This document shows positions 9,592-20,334 of a DNA stretch of 31,801 nucleotides, in pieces; position 1 is the first letter of the stretch; each line of letters begins with the position of its first letter. Origin of the DNA: Haplomitrium mnioides (taxonomy: Eukaryota > Marchantiophyta > Haplomitriopsida > Calobryales); assembly GCA_049999725.1 (NCBI GenBank), contig JBNGIS010032835.1, forward strand, positions 1 through 31,801. The letters run 5' to 3'. The notes beneath the pieces are model-generated. The model had not been told where the DNA came from. It made no database searches and saw nothing but the letters and a program-made list of their open reading frames with translations. A program made the position numbers and the translations under genes.

Positions 9592-11304
9592 TGTCATGAG
9601 GGCATAGGCTATTGTTTCAAGCCTAGCAGGACAAATGAGAAAAAGATAATAGCAAGGCATGGAGCAAGAGAAAAATAGGTAGAAGATGAGAAAAACTTAG
9701 AGAAGGGAGCAAAAAATGGGATAAAGCAAAAATTGAGAATGATCAGAACTCTTGCAACAAATTCAAAATTTCAGCAACATGGGTGCAGAATTTATACAAC
9801 AAGGGTTCTTGAGCAGTCGTTTAAATGGCAAAGCCATTTTGTAAAAAATAGAAAACCTATGCTAACTTATCTACCCTATGGAAGCTCGTTAGACAGCTTG
9901 CCTAGGCTTGAAGTACAACCAGCCCATAATTTTTTATAACAAACATCTTGCCCGACTTGGCCACAACCTAGATCCGGCGAGGGTCATACAGTATAGAGTT
10001 CCAGAACAACAGTCCTTATAGGATTGAAGAGAGAAATCAGTATATACTCCATGCAACTTTTGTCGCTCAAGTCATAGAGCAACTCAAAGGTCCCTCATTG
10101 CCTGACTTTTCCCAAAGAGTCATCACGATGAACAACAAGAATCAAACAAGTGGTCTATTCTCATTTCTTAACCAAATCACCTGATTCTTGTCATGTTAGG
10201 ATCATATTTGTAAGCTTTACCCATCAAATATTTTTTGATGGTGAATGGTGGAGAAATAAAAGAGCACTAGCCCACGCAAGACCTTTGGTTTTTGTGCAAA
10301 ATTACCCCTTGTCACTTAAGAGAAAACTTGGATGATAGAATGAGCTTAGTTTGGCTTCAAGTTTAACCTATACAAAAGAAGACTTCAAGGCAAATTCAAT
10401 GCAACCAAGATCATGTTAAATGAATGAGTATTAAGTATATGGTAAGCATTTTAAGTTTGATCTTCATTTCTATCTAAGAAATCCTTCAAGAAAAGGGCAA
10501 CGAGTTGTCATCCAATCAAAGTGTAACATAGCATGCAGAAAGGGGTGCTACCAGTTGGAAAAACCACAAGATGACACAAGGCACAATTTTGAGAGGTCTT
10601 CTTGAAGGTCGGGCTGCAATTTTTGGTCCAATAGTAGCTCTAGCAATCAACACATTTGCTAGAGCTATAGACCACCAAACAACAAACAAATAGTCACGTT
10701 GGATTTGTGTCAACAAGAGGCTTCTAATGGTGCTATATTTTTTCTGAAATTTTTCCAAGGCAGGGATTGGTTGGTGAATTTCTAATCTGCAGCCCTTGGA
10801 TGTATTTCTAGATCAAGGGTGGAGGTCTCAAGATGAATTCAACCCTGGGAGGGTATAGCTCTTGAGAGAGCTTACTTTCTCATCATTTTCATGAGGCTCT
10901 ATCAAATGGAGGCAGCTCTATGGGGAGAGAGATCTCAGACCAGGTCAGGAGGAGAAGATGGTTTTGAGAATCTTGCATGTACCTAGGCTAGTGAGAGGAG
11001 GCAACGGTGGGAGGTCTGCTATGTAAATTTGGCCAATATGATGAGGCTCAGTAGGGAAGCATGAGGCTTCTAGCTCTGCCAAGAGACATGTGTCCCAGAT
11101 CAGAGATGGAGGATGCTCTACACTTCTTCAGTCTGCCAATCTAGCATGCCACCTTTGGAGTCTAACACCATCTTGCAATCTGATCAGAAGAGATCCCTCA
11201 CTATCACAAATTCGGTGCTAGTAGGGTTGTGTTGGGGTTTTTTGGACTTAGCAACCAAGAGACCATTCCGACATAAAAGTTTTGGCAACCACAAGGGGAT
11301 AATC
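9592..11304 (+). repeat. left LTR of E5, about 1.7 kb
   Basis: Aligns by eye with 13260-15975: GGACAAATGA near 9629 and 13298, AAGCCATTTTG near 9832 and 13502, a GTGAATGGTGGAGAAATA block near 10241 and 13961, GCCAAGAGACATGTGTC near 11079 and 14761, and CACAAATTC with TTTGGACTTAG near 11204-11250 and 15900-15945. It begins about TGTCATGAGGGCATAGG. Between AGAAGAG (11188) and ATCCCTCAC it lacks about 1 kb found in the right LTR. Confidence 0.75.
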
Positions 11305-11320
11305 TGCCATCAAGAGCAGA
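11305..11320 (+). other. primer-binding site of E5
   Basis: TGCCATCAAGAGCAGA is close to the initiator-tRNA-Met complement TGGTATCAGAGCAGA, with two changes and one extra base. It lies at the LTR/internal boundary predicted from the direct-repeat comparison. Confidence 0.55.
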
Positions 11321-11379
11321 GGGGGCTACCTGATTTTTGTTGCTTGGATCTCGATGGTGGTCACGAGCAAGAATGGACA

Positions 11380-12910
11380 TGTTACTCATTTAGAATGCAG
11401 AGGCGCAACTACCTAGTGTTTTATGGCTTGGCTGAAGAGGATCCCTTATAATGGCTAGAATATGTAGAGAGCACAACAAATTCAAATGATGAGGCTGCAC
11501 TAAAGGCATCGTTGGTCCTAAATTTATTGAGAAGAAGGGCAAGTATCTGGTATGAGTCCTTGCCACATTATGTCAAAAACTCTTAAGTAGATTTCAAATT
11601 GGATTTTTTGACAAAATTCAAGGAGAGTGAGACTCTCACCAAACTAGAACAGATTATTAAAAAGAGGGGTGACTCAGTTCTCATGTTTTTGGACATGTTC
11701 AATGAGATGGTTGTACAACTCCTATGGCAGCCTACCTTAGATATGTTGTTTGGTTGGTTTATGGCAGCATTGAGGAGGAAGGAGAGAGCTTGGATGGAGG
11801 CGGCCAAGCCCACATGTTTATGGGAGGCAGTTGAGAGGCCTAGAGGTGTGAGTCTTATGAAGACGCAAGGTCATCAACCTCCAAGGCAAAGAAGACAGCC
11901 AAGGAAAAGAAAAGTAAACACTCTTCACAACGACACGATCAAAGGGCTTCATGGCAGTGCGAAGAGTCTGGTCAAGAGGTAGACCAACTCAGTGAATACT
12001 AGACATGTGTAGCAGAAGGACTAGCACCAAATCAAGCTGATCCAACAGTTATAACTGGTAGAAATGTCATGTCTTAATTCAGCGAGCATACTAGTTCAAC
12101 TCAAACAAATTCAGATCTTAAATTCAGCAATTAAATAGAGGTCGCAAACTCTACCTTAGAGTTGGTTTGTACAAGTGAAGAGATGGAGGAAAAAGCAACT
12201 TGCCCTACACTAATGAGGGACACATTGGAGGGAGAAGCCCACCACAAACAAAGAACTCAAGGAGGATCTTTGTAGGTCCAACCTTGAAGAACCAGCCATA
12301 AAAAGGGAGTGGAAACCAGCCCTTTCATTTTAGTGTAGGCCTCAACAAAATGACCAAATAGGGGCAAGCTTTGAGTTGGCCTTAAAAGGGGAGTACTCCA
12401 ATTTGGAGTCAATTAGTGGCAGCAATGAACACAAACCGCCATGTTTAGCTAAAGAGGATCTTCACCAAGAAAGAGAGTGGCAGCTAATCAAAGACCAGCA
12501 CCCTATTGAAGCTTAAACTCAACACCATCCAAGAAAGGAGAAAGGAGACAATGTGGATGAAGAGCCAACTATCTCAAATGAGCCCACTGAGAGTCACTGC
12601 AAAAACACTACCCAATACAGAGGAGAATTTGAAGGGCAGCCCACCAACATTAGAACTTGTACAATATTTTTCTCTTCCCTCACCTAGCATATGCAATAGT
12701 TCTTTTTTGTTTTTTGTTAAGCTACATTTGGGGGTAGTTTTTGTGTTGTCCCCAAAGTGGAGTGAGATAGGCCAATAGAGTGGCCTAAGAAGAATGAAGA
12801 AGAGAAAGGTGCAGCCAAGAGGGTTGCAGTTTTGGTCAAGCATCCAACCTGATCTGGAGTTTGATGATTCGACCTTTATATGGGATCTAGACAAGAATCA
12901 AAAAATCTAT
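11380..12910 (+). pseudogene. gag of E5 (broken)
   Basis: The first part keeps one frame through two TAA stops (11449-11451 and 11584-11586), both likely CAA-to-TAA changes. It reads YGLAEEDPL, then WLEYVE, then ALKASLVLNLLRRRASIWYESLP, the signature of the retrotransposon gag core, then DFLTKFKE and LEQIIKKRGDSVLMFLDMFNEMV. The frame shifts near 11725 (YVVWLVYGSIEEEGES). A basic Gln/Lys-rich stretch follows (11890-11980) with no convincing zinc knuckle, then a poorly conserved tail with TISNEPTESHC and EWPKKNEEEKGAAKR, ending near the TAG at 12912. The product would assemble particles and package RNA. Nothing after it resembles pol. Confidence 0.65.
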
Positions 12911-13244
12911 TAGCGTAGTTGTTTCTAGATTGTTTTTAATTTTATTTTACTAGTTGTTGGTTTTCTATTGCGTAAGTCCAGCTTAGATCCATGTATCCCA
13001 ATATTGGGAGATACATGATCCCTCAAGAGAGTGGGAGAAGACCATTCAACAAAACACCGCTTAAAACAAACCAACATATTGTGAGATGTTTGCGAGGGCG
13101 CTCATAGTTTAAAATGGAGTTATGTGAGCCAATGTTTTGTGAGCTTAATGATTTTCTAGAGTTTGGAGAAGCTAGAGCACAAGGTTTCATGGCAAAAACA
13201 ACTCATTTGAAGGTCAAAAGGAAACATTCGACAGAAGTTGAGCA

Positions 13245-13258
13245 TAAGAGGGGGAGAT
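13245..13258 (+). other. polypurine tract of E5
   Basis: AAGAGGGGGAGATA lies directly before the right LTR start (TGGAAAGTGGGCATGGG, 13260), as expected for the plus-strand primer. Confidence 0.6.
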
Positions 13259-13259
13259 A

Positions 13260-15975
13260 TGGAAAGTGGGCATGGGAAGTTGTTTCAAGCCATGGAGGAC
13301 AAATGAAAAAAAAGATAGCACCAAGACATGAAGCAAGAACAAAATAGATAAGGGATGAGGAAAAGTTAGAGAAGGTAGCTAAAAAAGAGATAGAGCAAAA
13401 ATTGAGGATGACCAGAACTCGTGTAACAAATTCGGAATTTATGCAACAAGGGTTCAGAATTTATGCAATAAGGGTTCTAGAGCAGCCATTTAAATGGTAA
13501 AGCCATTTTGAAACAAATAGCAAAACTATTCTAGCTAATCTGCCTATCTAAGCTCGGTGGATAACTTGTCTTGGCTCAAAAGAAACCCAGCCTTAAATTC
13601 TTTTTGACAAATCTACCCTATCTAAGCATGGTGGACAACTGCCTTGAATTTTTCTCTATTGACATCTCATCTGATTTGACCCCAATCCGTAGCCTAGATC
13701 TCGTGGGGGTCATGGAGTATAGAGTACCAACAATAACAATCCTAAAGGGATTAAAAAGATAAATCACTGTATACTCCACTCAACTTTTGGTGCTCAACTT
13801 ATTGGGCAACTCAAAGGTTTCTCATTGCTCGACGCTTCCCAAGTAGTCACCAAGATGAGAAACAAGAATGAGTGGTTCATTCTCATTTCTCAACCAAATC
13901 ACATGATTCATGTCATGTTAAGAGTGTAATTGTAAGCTCTACCTATTGATTTTATTTCATGGTGAATGGTGGAGAAATAGAGGAGCACTTGCTCCTACAA
14001 GACCTCTCGTTTTTGGGCTTAATTACCCTTTGTCACTCAGATGAAAATTTGGATGACAAGATGAGCTTCATTTAGCTTGATCTTTAGTTTTCTAAAAAGG
14101 TCATGTCAAATGAATGAGTATTAACAATACGGTGAGTTTTTGAAGTTTGATCTTTCATTTCTATCCAAGAAATCTTTCAAGAAAAGGGCAAGGGGATATC
14201 ACCCAATCAGAGCGTGACACATGGCAAGCACAAAAGGGTGTGCACCGGTTGGGAGAACCACAAAATGACACATGGCGCAATTTTGAGAGGTCTGCTTGAA
14301 AGTCAAGCTGTAATTTTTGGTTCAACAATAACTCTAGCAAAAAGGTTGATTGCTACAGATATAGACCACCAAATGACAAACAAATGGTCATGTTGGGTCT
14401 GAGTCAATGAGACGCTTCAAGTGGTGTCATCTTTCTTTTTCTTTTTTTTAAGTTTTCCAGTAAAAGGACTAGTTGGTGAATGTTTAATCTACAACCCTTG
14501 AATGCATTTCTGGATCAAGGGTGGAGATCTTAAGCTAAATTTGAACCCAAAGGGTATAGCTCTTTCTCATCATTCTCATGAGGCTCTACTAAATGGAGGT
14601 AGTTCTTTGGGGAGAGAGCTCTCAAACTTGGTCAAGAGAAGGGGACGGTTGTATGGGTCCCATGTGTGCATAGGTGAGAGGAGGTGACCATGTGAGGTCT
14701 ACAATGCAGGTTTAGTCCATATGGTGAGGCTCATCAGGGAAGCATGCGGCTTCTAGCTCTGCCAAGAGACATGTGTCTCAAATCCAAGAGGGCGGATGCT
14801 CTACACTTCTTGAGTCTACCAATCCAGCAGGCCACCTTTAGAGTCTAGCAACATCCATCAATTTGATAAGAAGAGTGGATCCATATTCCCTTAGTAGCCA
14901 AAAGGAATGTGACTTTTAGGCTACAACAAATCCATGGTGAGTGTTTTTCAACTGCTTGGAGGTGTCAAGGCTTGTTTCAAGGAGAGGGCAACAAGTTGAA
15001 GGCATTGAATGTGGGTATGGATGTGTGGGTACCATTGGCTGAAAGAGCCATCTCTCTCGTGAGGGAGTAAAAGGTACATAAACCCTCTCGAGATCGGAGG
15101 AAAAACTCATCTAAGCTTGGGTGTGTGTGAATGGAGCTAGGGAGCTTTTGTATTTCTGAATTTATATGTTTGTAGGCAGATTTTATGATTGCCATAGTGA
15201 TTGTAGAAAATCAAATTTGAAGCACAATTCAGATCTTGCAATAAAGATAGATTTTAGAAACTATTGTGGCTTTCATCTTGTATGAGGTAGTGCTGGCTTG
15301 GTTGTGGCTAGAACACATTCAGCCCTAAATTCCTGATCTAAAATTAGATATGGAAAAACAAATGACATAGTTGGTGGGGAGTCAATCAAGTCTGGAAAAA
15401 CAAAGAACAGAGTTCATAGGGAGTCATGGTGGAGTCATGGCAGAGTAGGAGTGAGAATTGAAGCTTTTTCAAGGATTCTAGGCAGCAAGCATCACCCCTT
15501 GAACCAAGTGGGAGTGACAAGCTGGCCTCCCAACACATCCTAGGGCCAGATCTGATCCCTCTCTTTTGTTCTAATCAAATTAGAGCATAAAAGAAAAATC
15601 ATGATAGAAGGGGTGGAGAATGCTCAAGGAAACAATGAGGGCTAGCTATATTGGCCTAGGAAGAGATTTCATACTCTCAATCCAGGCCCAACACCCTTGA
15701 TTTCAGCTAGAGGGGGTGCTTGGGGTTAGGTTGGAGAAGGAGAAGAGGGCTGGACTCTGAAATCCAGATCCAAACCTCAATTTCAGATCTGAAGTACAAA
15801 GTCCTGATCTGCTCTAAGTTTAAATTCCTCATCCCACTCCCTTCTTAAATCCAAGCAACTCAATTTCAGGTGCCTCCCACCAAGAAGAACCCCTCACTTT
15901 CACAAATTCAGCACTGGTTGGGTAGCTTTGGGGTTGTTTGGACTTAGAAACCAAGAGACCAGACCAACACTACCT
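13260..15975 (+). repeat. right LTR of E5, about 2.7 kb
   Basis: Direct repeat of 9592-11304. It carries an extra ~1 kb (about 14885-15885) flanked by AGAAGAG (14870) and AAGAAGAAC (15880), the microhomology at which the left LTR is joined, so the left copy most likely suffered a deletion. The 3' end is set by loss of similarity near 15975 and is approximate. Open frames within it are not coding. Confidence 0.7.
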
Positions 15976-17279
15976 GACTCTACCTTTTGGATCCATACGG
16001 CTGGCGGTCCTTCTTGTTTGTACCTAGCTTGCAGTACATGTTGCGTTTGGGTCCTTGTGTTTCTCTAATGACACCTTTCTTGTTAAGGTATGTGCAGGTC
16101 GACATAATTGGAGAAGCCTTCTTTTCCCTTTTTTCTTGGTTTTTTTCTTGTCCCTTGTGTTCTTCAAGGGTTGTTCCTTCCCTAGAAACTTTCTTTGTTC
16201 AATTGGGCATAGAGCCTTCCACTCTGGATTTTGGTTTCCTCTAGTTTCTTGGCTCTTCTTTGGTTATCATAGAGGCTTGGATCAGTTTGGGATTCATTTG
16301 TGTTTCATGTTCCTTAAGTAGCCCCTGCATGTCTATTTGTTCTCTTTTGCTACCTCGGATGGTCTACCCTTGACGTTCCTAATGTGAGGCTTCTCATCGC
16401 TAGTCTACTTTGCCAATCCAATCTTGGGTGTGGCCAGAGGTGGCCTGGTTTTTGCCTTTGCATTCGATGGTTGTTGTTGGGTCTTCCTTGTAGGATGAAT
16501 TATTCAAAGGAGGCAAAGCGTACTTTGGGGAACTGATGAAAGAATTCACATTTGGGGGGGTTCTTCCATTTGGCTTGCATCTCCCCCTCAGAGTTGTTCT
16601 AGCTCTTTCTTTGGTGATAATGACTTTTTCCCACGTCACCCTCATAGCTGCAATCTAAATTCTTTGCCTAGTTTTGTCATGTCTCCATGCTGGCGCTAAC
16701 ACTCCTCTATTTCCTCGAGATTTTGTGGCTCGTTGTTGTCCTAGCTCAGTTTCTTCTCCTATTTGCATCACATGCCTCTGCTCTTGCCCAAATCCCCCTA
16801 TATCTCGACTTAGTGCCATGGCTTTCTTGATCTTGCAGCCCTTCCTCTCGGCAACCGCCTTGTCATTATTATTTTTCTTGAATAAAGTATTTTTTCACTC
16901 CACTCGCTCATTTTCTTCAATTGAAAAAAGGACTCCGTCCCTCTATGATTCTTGTTTTGAAAGTGAAGAAAGAAGGAAAAAGAGGAAACAAAAAAATAAA
17001 ACAACACCCACCCCTCTCTTTTGTTTCATGCTCATCCAATGGTCTGCTTCCTCTTTTGGGCCGTTGTCACCTCCCATCGTCAAGCACTTCCGACCTTGCG
17101 TGTCCTTCCATCAACATTGCACATCTATTGTCGCTCATTTGCCCCGTCACTCATGGCCTTCTTCACTATTTTCTTGTGCCCGTCTATTTCTATTGTCATC
17201 GTCATCACCGTCGTTTGCACTATTGTCGCTCTTTCACCAGCCATCGACTTCTTTCCCTTCACCCTACTCTAACTATATT
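15976..17279. other. unclassified pyrimidine-rich region
   Basis: T- and C-rich on the plus strand, which produces several overlapping low-complexity open frames (up to 213 codons at 16674-17315). These are Ser/Leu/Phe/Pro-rich with no domain and lie partly outside the region, so I do not accept them as genes. On the minus strand 16645-16400 gives an 81-codon frame of basic, Pro/Ser/Asn-rich composition (TPPNVNSF, PLNNSSYKEDP) that could be a gag-like tail of an unrecognised element. Confidence 0.4.
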
Positions 17280-17352
17280 TGTAATAGTACAAGCATAGGT
17301 TTGTGTACTATTTAAAGAAAATAGAGAGGAATGAAGGAAGTGGTAGTGATTC
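17280..17352 (+). repeat. 5' end of E4 LTR
   Basis: TGTAATAGTACAAGCAT, then AAAATAGAGAGGA and GAAGTGGTAGTGATTCAC, match the first part of the E2 and E3 LTRs read on the minus strand. The rest of the LTR is deleted. Confidence 0.65.
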
Positions 17353-17960
17353 ACAAGAGAGGATGGTCGAAGAATTCTATTTGCTGCAAGTCAATTGGAA
17401 GGAGTGGCAAAAACTTGGTGGAGATATCAAATTGAGCAAGCTCAACGTGGATTTGTAACTCCAAATACTTCTTTGCAGGAGTTTATAAAAGCAATGAATC
17501 TAGGATTTAGGGTTCTGAATGCTCCCAAGCTGGCAAAAGATCGTTTGGCAGAATTGAAGCAACTTGGTATGATAAGGAGCTACATCACGCAGGCCTAAAA
17601 TATCATTATGCAAATTCCTAATATAGGCAATCGAGAAGCTTTAGATTGCTTTGTTTGAGGATTGAAGCCTCGCACTAGAATGAAAGTGACAATGAGAGAG
17701 CCCTCTCAACTAGAAGAAGCAATACACATGGCTAAATGATACGACTCATTTGGTAGCAACTACCAAAGTTAGGCGACAACCACAACAAGCTTTACCAAAA
17801 TGTTTGTGTGCCACCAAATGAGGTTGTACCCATAGAGATTGATGCAGCGCAAAGAGTGGCACTCATCGATGTGGAGCGTGAGCGCCTATGCCAAAGGTGA
17901 GGATGTTTTTATTGTTGACAACTTGGTCACATGATTACAAATTTCCTGCATCGATAAAAT
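17353..17960 (+). pseudogene. gag of E4, C-terminal two thirds (broken)
   Basis: Reads QLEGVAKTWWRYQIEQAQ, NTSLQEFIKAMNLGFRV and KDRLAELKQLG, the core of retrotransposon gag, then a TAA at 17596-17598, QIPNIGNREALDCFV, a TGA, KPRTRMKVTMREPSQLEEA and further stops. It ends in a zinc knuckle near 17905-17945 (CFYC, stop, QLGHMITNF) that has lost its last Cys. Two of the stops are single changes from Trp or Gln codons. Confidence 0.7.
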
Positions 17961-18055
17961 AGACCATGTACTCTTGTTTAAGCAGCAATTTTTGAAAAAA
18001 AAAATCAGAGAAATGACCGATCTCAGTAAAGACAATCAAGCGGTTTATTGAGAGC

Positions 18056-18259
18056 TTGATTAGTTCCAATGGAATGAAAAGCTCGACAAGAATTAGAAGC
18101 ACATTATTTCACCTAGATGGTATGGTTAATGAGCATATTTGTAGAATGTTGGTAGACTGTGGAAGTTTTGAAAATTTCGTGTCATTACATTTTGCAGAGA
18201 AAATCAAAGCTAAAGCTTCGCCAATCAAGGGAAGTTTTGTGACTATGGTCGATGGCTAG
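18056..18259 (+). pseudogene. aspartic protease of E4
   Basis: A 67-codon open frame with HLDGMVNEHICRMLVDCGSF, then NFVSLHFAEK, matches the gypsy protease around its active site. The usual Asp-Ser/Thr-Gly reads Asp-Cys-Gly (18155-18163). It ends at a TAG after TMVDG. The same DCG is found in E2, so it was probably present in their common source copy. Confidence 0.65.
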
Positions 18260-18454
18260 AAACATGAAGTGTTCCACTCACACAAGCAATGTTTTTCAAA
18301 TATTTGCCAATAGTGAGAGGAATCCATAGATTTTGTTATTGCACAAGTACAATATGACATTATTTTGGGCTTGCCTTAGCTTAAAGATCTATTTGCTCAA
18401 GTTGATTGGGCGAAAAGACAAATTCAAGTTACTTTACAAGGAAAGAAATTTCTT

Positions 18455-19045
18455 TTGGAGTGCGTGACATCATTGGTGAAGAAGCCCAAATCAATTCAAC
18501 ACAATTTTTTGATGGAGAAAGAGTTGTATGTCTTTGCTATACGGATCAAGCCTATTGTGAACTTGAATAAGAAGGAAGGAAAATCTAAACCAACCTTAAT
18601 GATTGATGATATTTTGAAGGAGTTTTCAAATGTGTTTTCGGATAATTTTCCAAAAGGGTGACTAGATGATCATTGAATGCCCTTTCTGATTGAGTTGATA
18701 CCAGGAAGTACTTTGTATAATCAGCCTATATAAAGGTTATCGCCACAGGAGTTGGTAGAGCTTTGCAAGACCTTGACAAATCTTCTTGAGAAGGATTTCA
18801 TTTAGTATAGTACTTTGACTAAGGGAGCACCAATATTTTTTGTACCAAAGAAAAATGGTGGATTTCGTCTTTGTACTGATTACCATAGTTTGAATAAGAA
18901 AATAATAAAGAATGCATATCCCTTACCATGTATTGATGATTTGTTGGATCAATTGAGTGGTGCGCTGTTCTTTTCCAAGCTGGATCTTTGAAGTGTTTAT
19001 TTGCAAATTCCTATCAAGCCAAGTGATGTGCCAAAGACAACTTTT
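18455..19045 (+). pseudogene. linker and N-terminal reverse transcriptase of E4
   Basis: MIDDILKEFSNVFSDNFPKG (to 18660) is the linker before RT. RT then reads [49 protein letters not shown] and a stop, and IPIKPSDVPKTTF (about 18828-19045). The first catalytic Asp (SKLDL) is present, but the YxDD region is absent because the copy ends here. The next residues do not match RT and belong to the inverted E2 copy. Confidence 0.7.
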
Positions 19046-19560
19046 TGCACTTGGATCTATTGCAATAAAATGTCCAATTGTGCAATCTTTCCAAAACTTC
19101 CTTCCAATGATTGCGATGCTCAGCTTTAGTTTTGCTAAAAATTAGAAGGTTATCCAAGAAAGAAAAAGCTAACTTATCCAATAACTCATCAAAAATTTGA
19201 TGCATTTAATCCACGAATATAACCACAGCATTAGTAAGACCAAATATAAGGACCATCCACTCAAAGCTGTCTTTTGCATGTCACTTGGCTTGATAGGAAT
19301 TTTCCAATAACCACTTCAAAAATCCAACTTGGAAAAGAATCTCGTACCACTCAATATCTAACAAATCATCAACATGTAGTAAAGATAAGCATTCTTTAGT
19401 GTTTGATCGTTCAAACAATGATAATCTGTAGAAAAACAAAATCCACCATCTTTCATTGATACAAAGAATACCAATGCTCTCCAAGTCAAAGTACTCTACT
19501 AAATGAAATTCTTCTCAAGAAGATTCAATAAAGTCTTGCAAAGCTCTTCCAACTCTTGTG
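19046..19560 (-). pseudogene. reverse transcriptase of E2 (truncated)
   Basis: Minus strand. FFVSMKDGGF and DYHCLND (about 19470-19400) are the first RT motifs in a shifting frame. FSKLDF follows near 19335, then QKTAFEWMV, FGLTNA, and HQIFDELLDKLAFSFLDNLLIFSKTKAEH (19200-19110). The YxDD box reads FLDN, so the second of the paired Asp residues is lost and the enzyme would be dead even if in frame. It continues through EVLERLHN to RSKC (about 19050), where the junction with E4 lies. Confidence 0.7.
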
Positions 19561-19889
19561 GTAACAACCTACACATATAGCGATTATAATGAGTATTTCC
19601 TTGCATCAACTCAGTCCAAAAAGATATTCCTCGATTATTTGGTAACCCTTTTGGCAAATAATCTTAAAACACATCTCACTCTTTCAAATCATTAAGGTTA
19701 GTACAAATTTTCCTTACTCCTTATTCAAATTCACGATGGGCTTGATCCACAAAAAAAAACTTCCAACTCTTTTTCTATCAAAGAATTATACTAAACAGAT
19801 TTATGCCTCTTTACCAAAGGTGCTATACACTCTAAAAGAAATTGCTTTCCCTACAAAGTAACTTGAACTTCTCATTTTAACCAATCAAA

Positions 19890-20220
19890 TTGAGCGAATC
19901 AATCTTCAAACCAAAGCAAATCCACAACAATGTCATATTATATGTGTGCAATAACAAAATCCATAGATTCCTCATACTCTTTGCCAATTCTTGGAAGAAA
20001 TGGCTTGTGCAAGTGGAACATCTCATGTTTTTGGTGGTTAATTATAGTCACAAAACTTTACTTTATAGTTAAAGTTTTAGATTTGATTTTGTTTGCAAAA
20101 TGTAATGAGATGAAATTTCAAAACTTCCACAATCTACTATCATTCTACGCAAATGTTTATCATTCATGTTATTTAGATGAAACAAGGTGCTTTGAATCTT
20201 TGTCGAACTTTTAGTTCTGT
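19890..20220 (-). pseudogene. protease region of E2
   Basis: Minus strand. RRMIVDCGSFE (codons around 20126-20134) with SSHYILQ following is the counterpart of the E4 protease. Asp-Cys-Gly again replaces Asp-Ser-Gly. Downstream, FVIAHIIYDIV and WFEDWFAQFDWLK correspond to the region between protease and RT. Frames are interrupted by stops. Confidence 0.6.
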
Positions 20221-20334
20221 TGGAACTAATCAAGCTCTTAATAAACCACTCGACTTTTTTTATTGAGGTCTGTCGTTTGTGTGATTTTCTTCTTCAACAA
20301 TTGTTGCTTGAACAAAAGCGTGTGGTCAACCTTA

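Larger units (their letters stand above)
9592..15975 (+). mobile_element. E5: long-LTR, gag-only retrotransposon (TR-GAG/LARD-like)
   Basis: Two long direct repeats, 9592-11304 and 13260 to about 15975, flank an internal region of about 1.95 kb. The internal region starts with a PBS (11305-11320), codes for gag in a broken frame and ends with a polypurine tract (13245-13258). No protease, RT, RNase H or integrase is visible. This is the structure of a non-autonomous element of the TR-GAG or LARD type, mobilised by an autonomous partner that is not in this window. The left LTR lacks about 1 kb that is present in the right. Target-site duplications could not be identified with confidence. Gag stops and LTR divergence indicate an old insertion. 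Confidence 0.75.
17280..19045 (+). mobile_element. Ty3/gypsy remnant E4 (plus strand, internally deleted)
   Basis: Starts at an LTR terminus (TGTAATAGTACAAGC), keeps only about 75 bp of LTR, then jumps to the middle of gag near 17352, so the TATA box, PBS and gag start are gone. Gag, protease and the first third of RT follow in broken frames. It ends in RT right after the KPSDVPKTTF motif, where sequence flips into the opposite strand (E2). It is the same family as E1-E3. Confidence 0.8.

Noticed and set aside
16674-17315. 213-codon plus-strand open frame
   Set aside because: Low-complexity Ser/Pro/Leu/Phe composition from a C/T-rich strand, overlapping frames equally open, no domain, and it runs into the E4 LTR.
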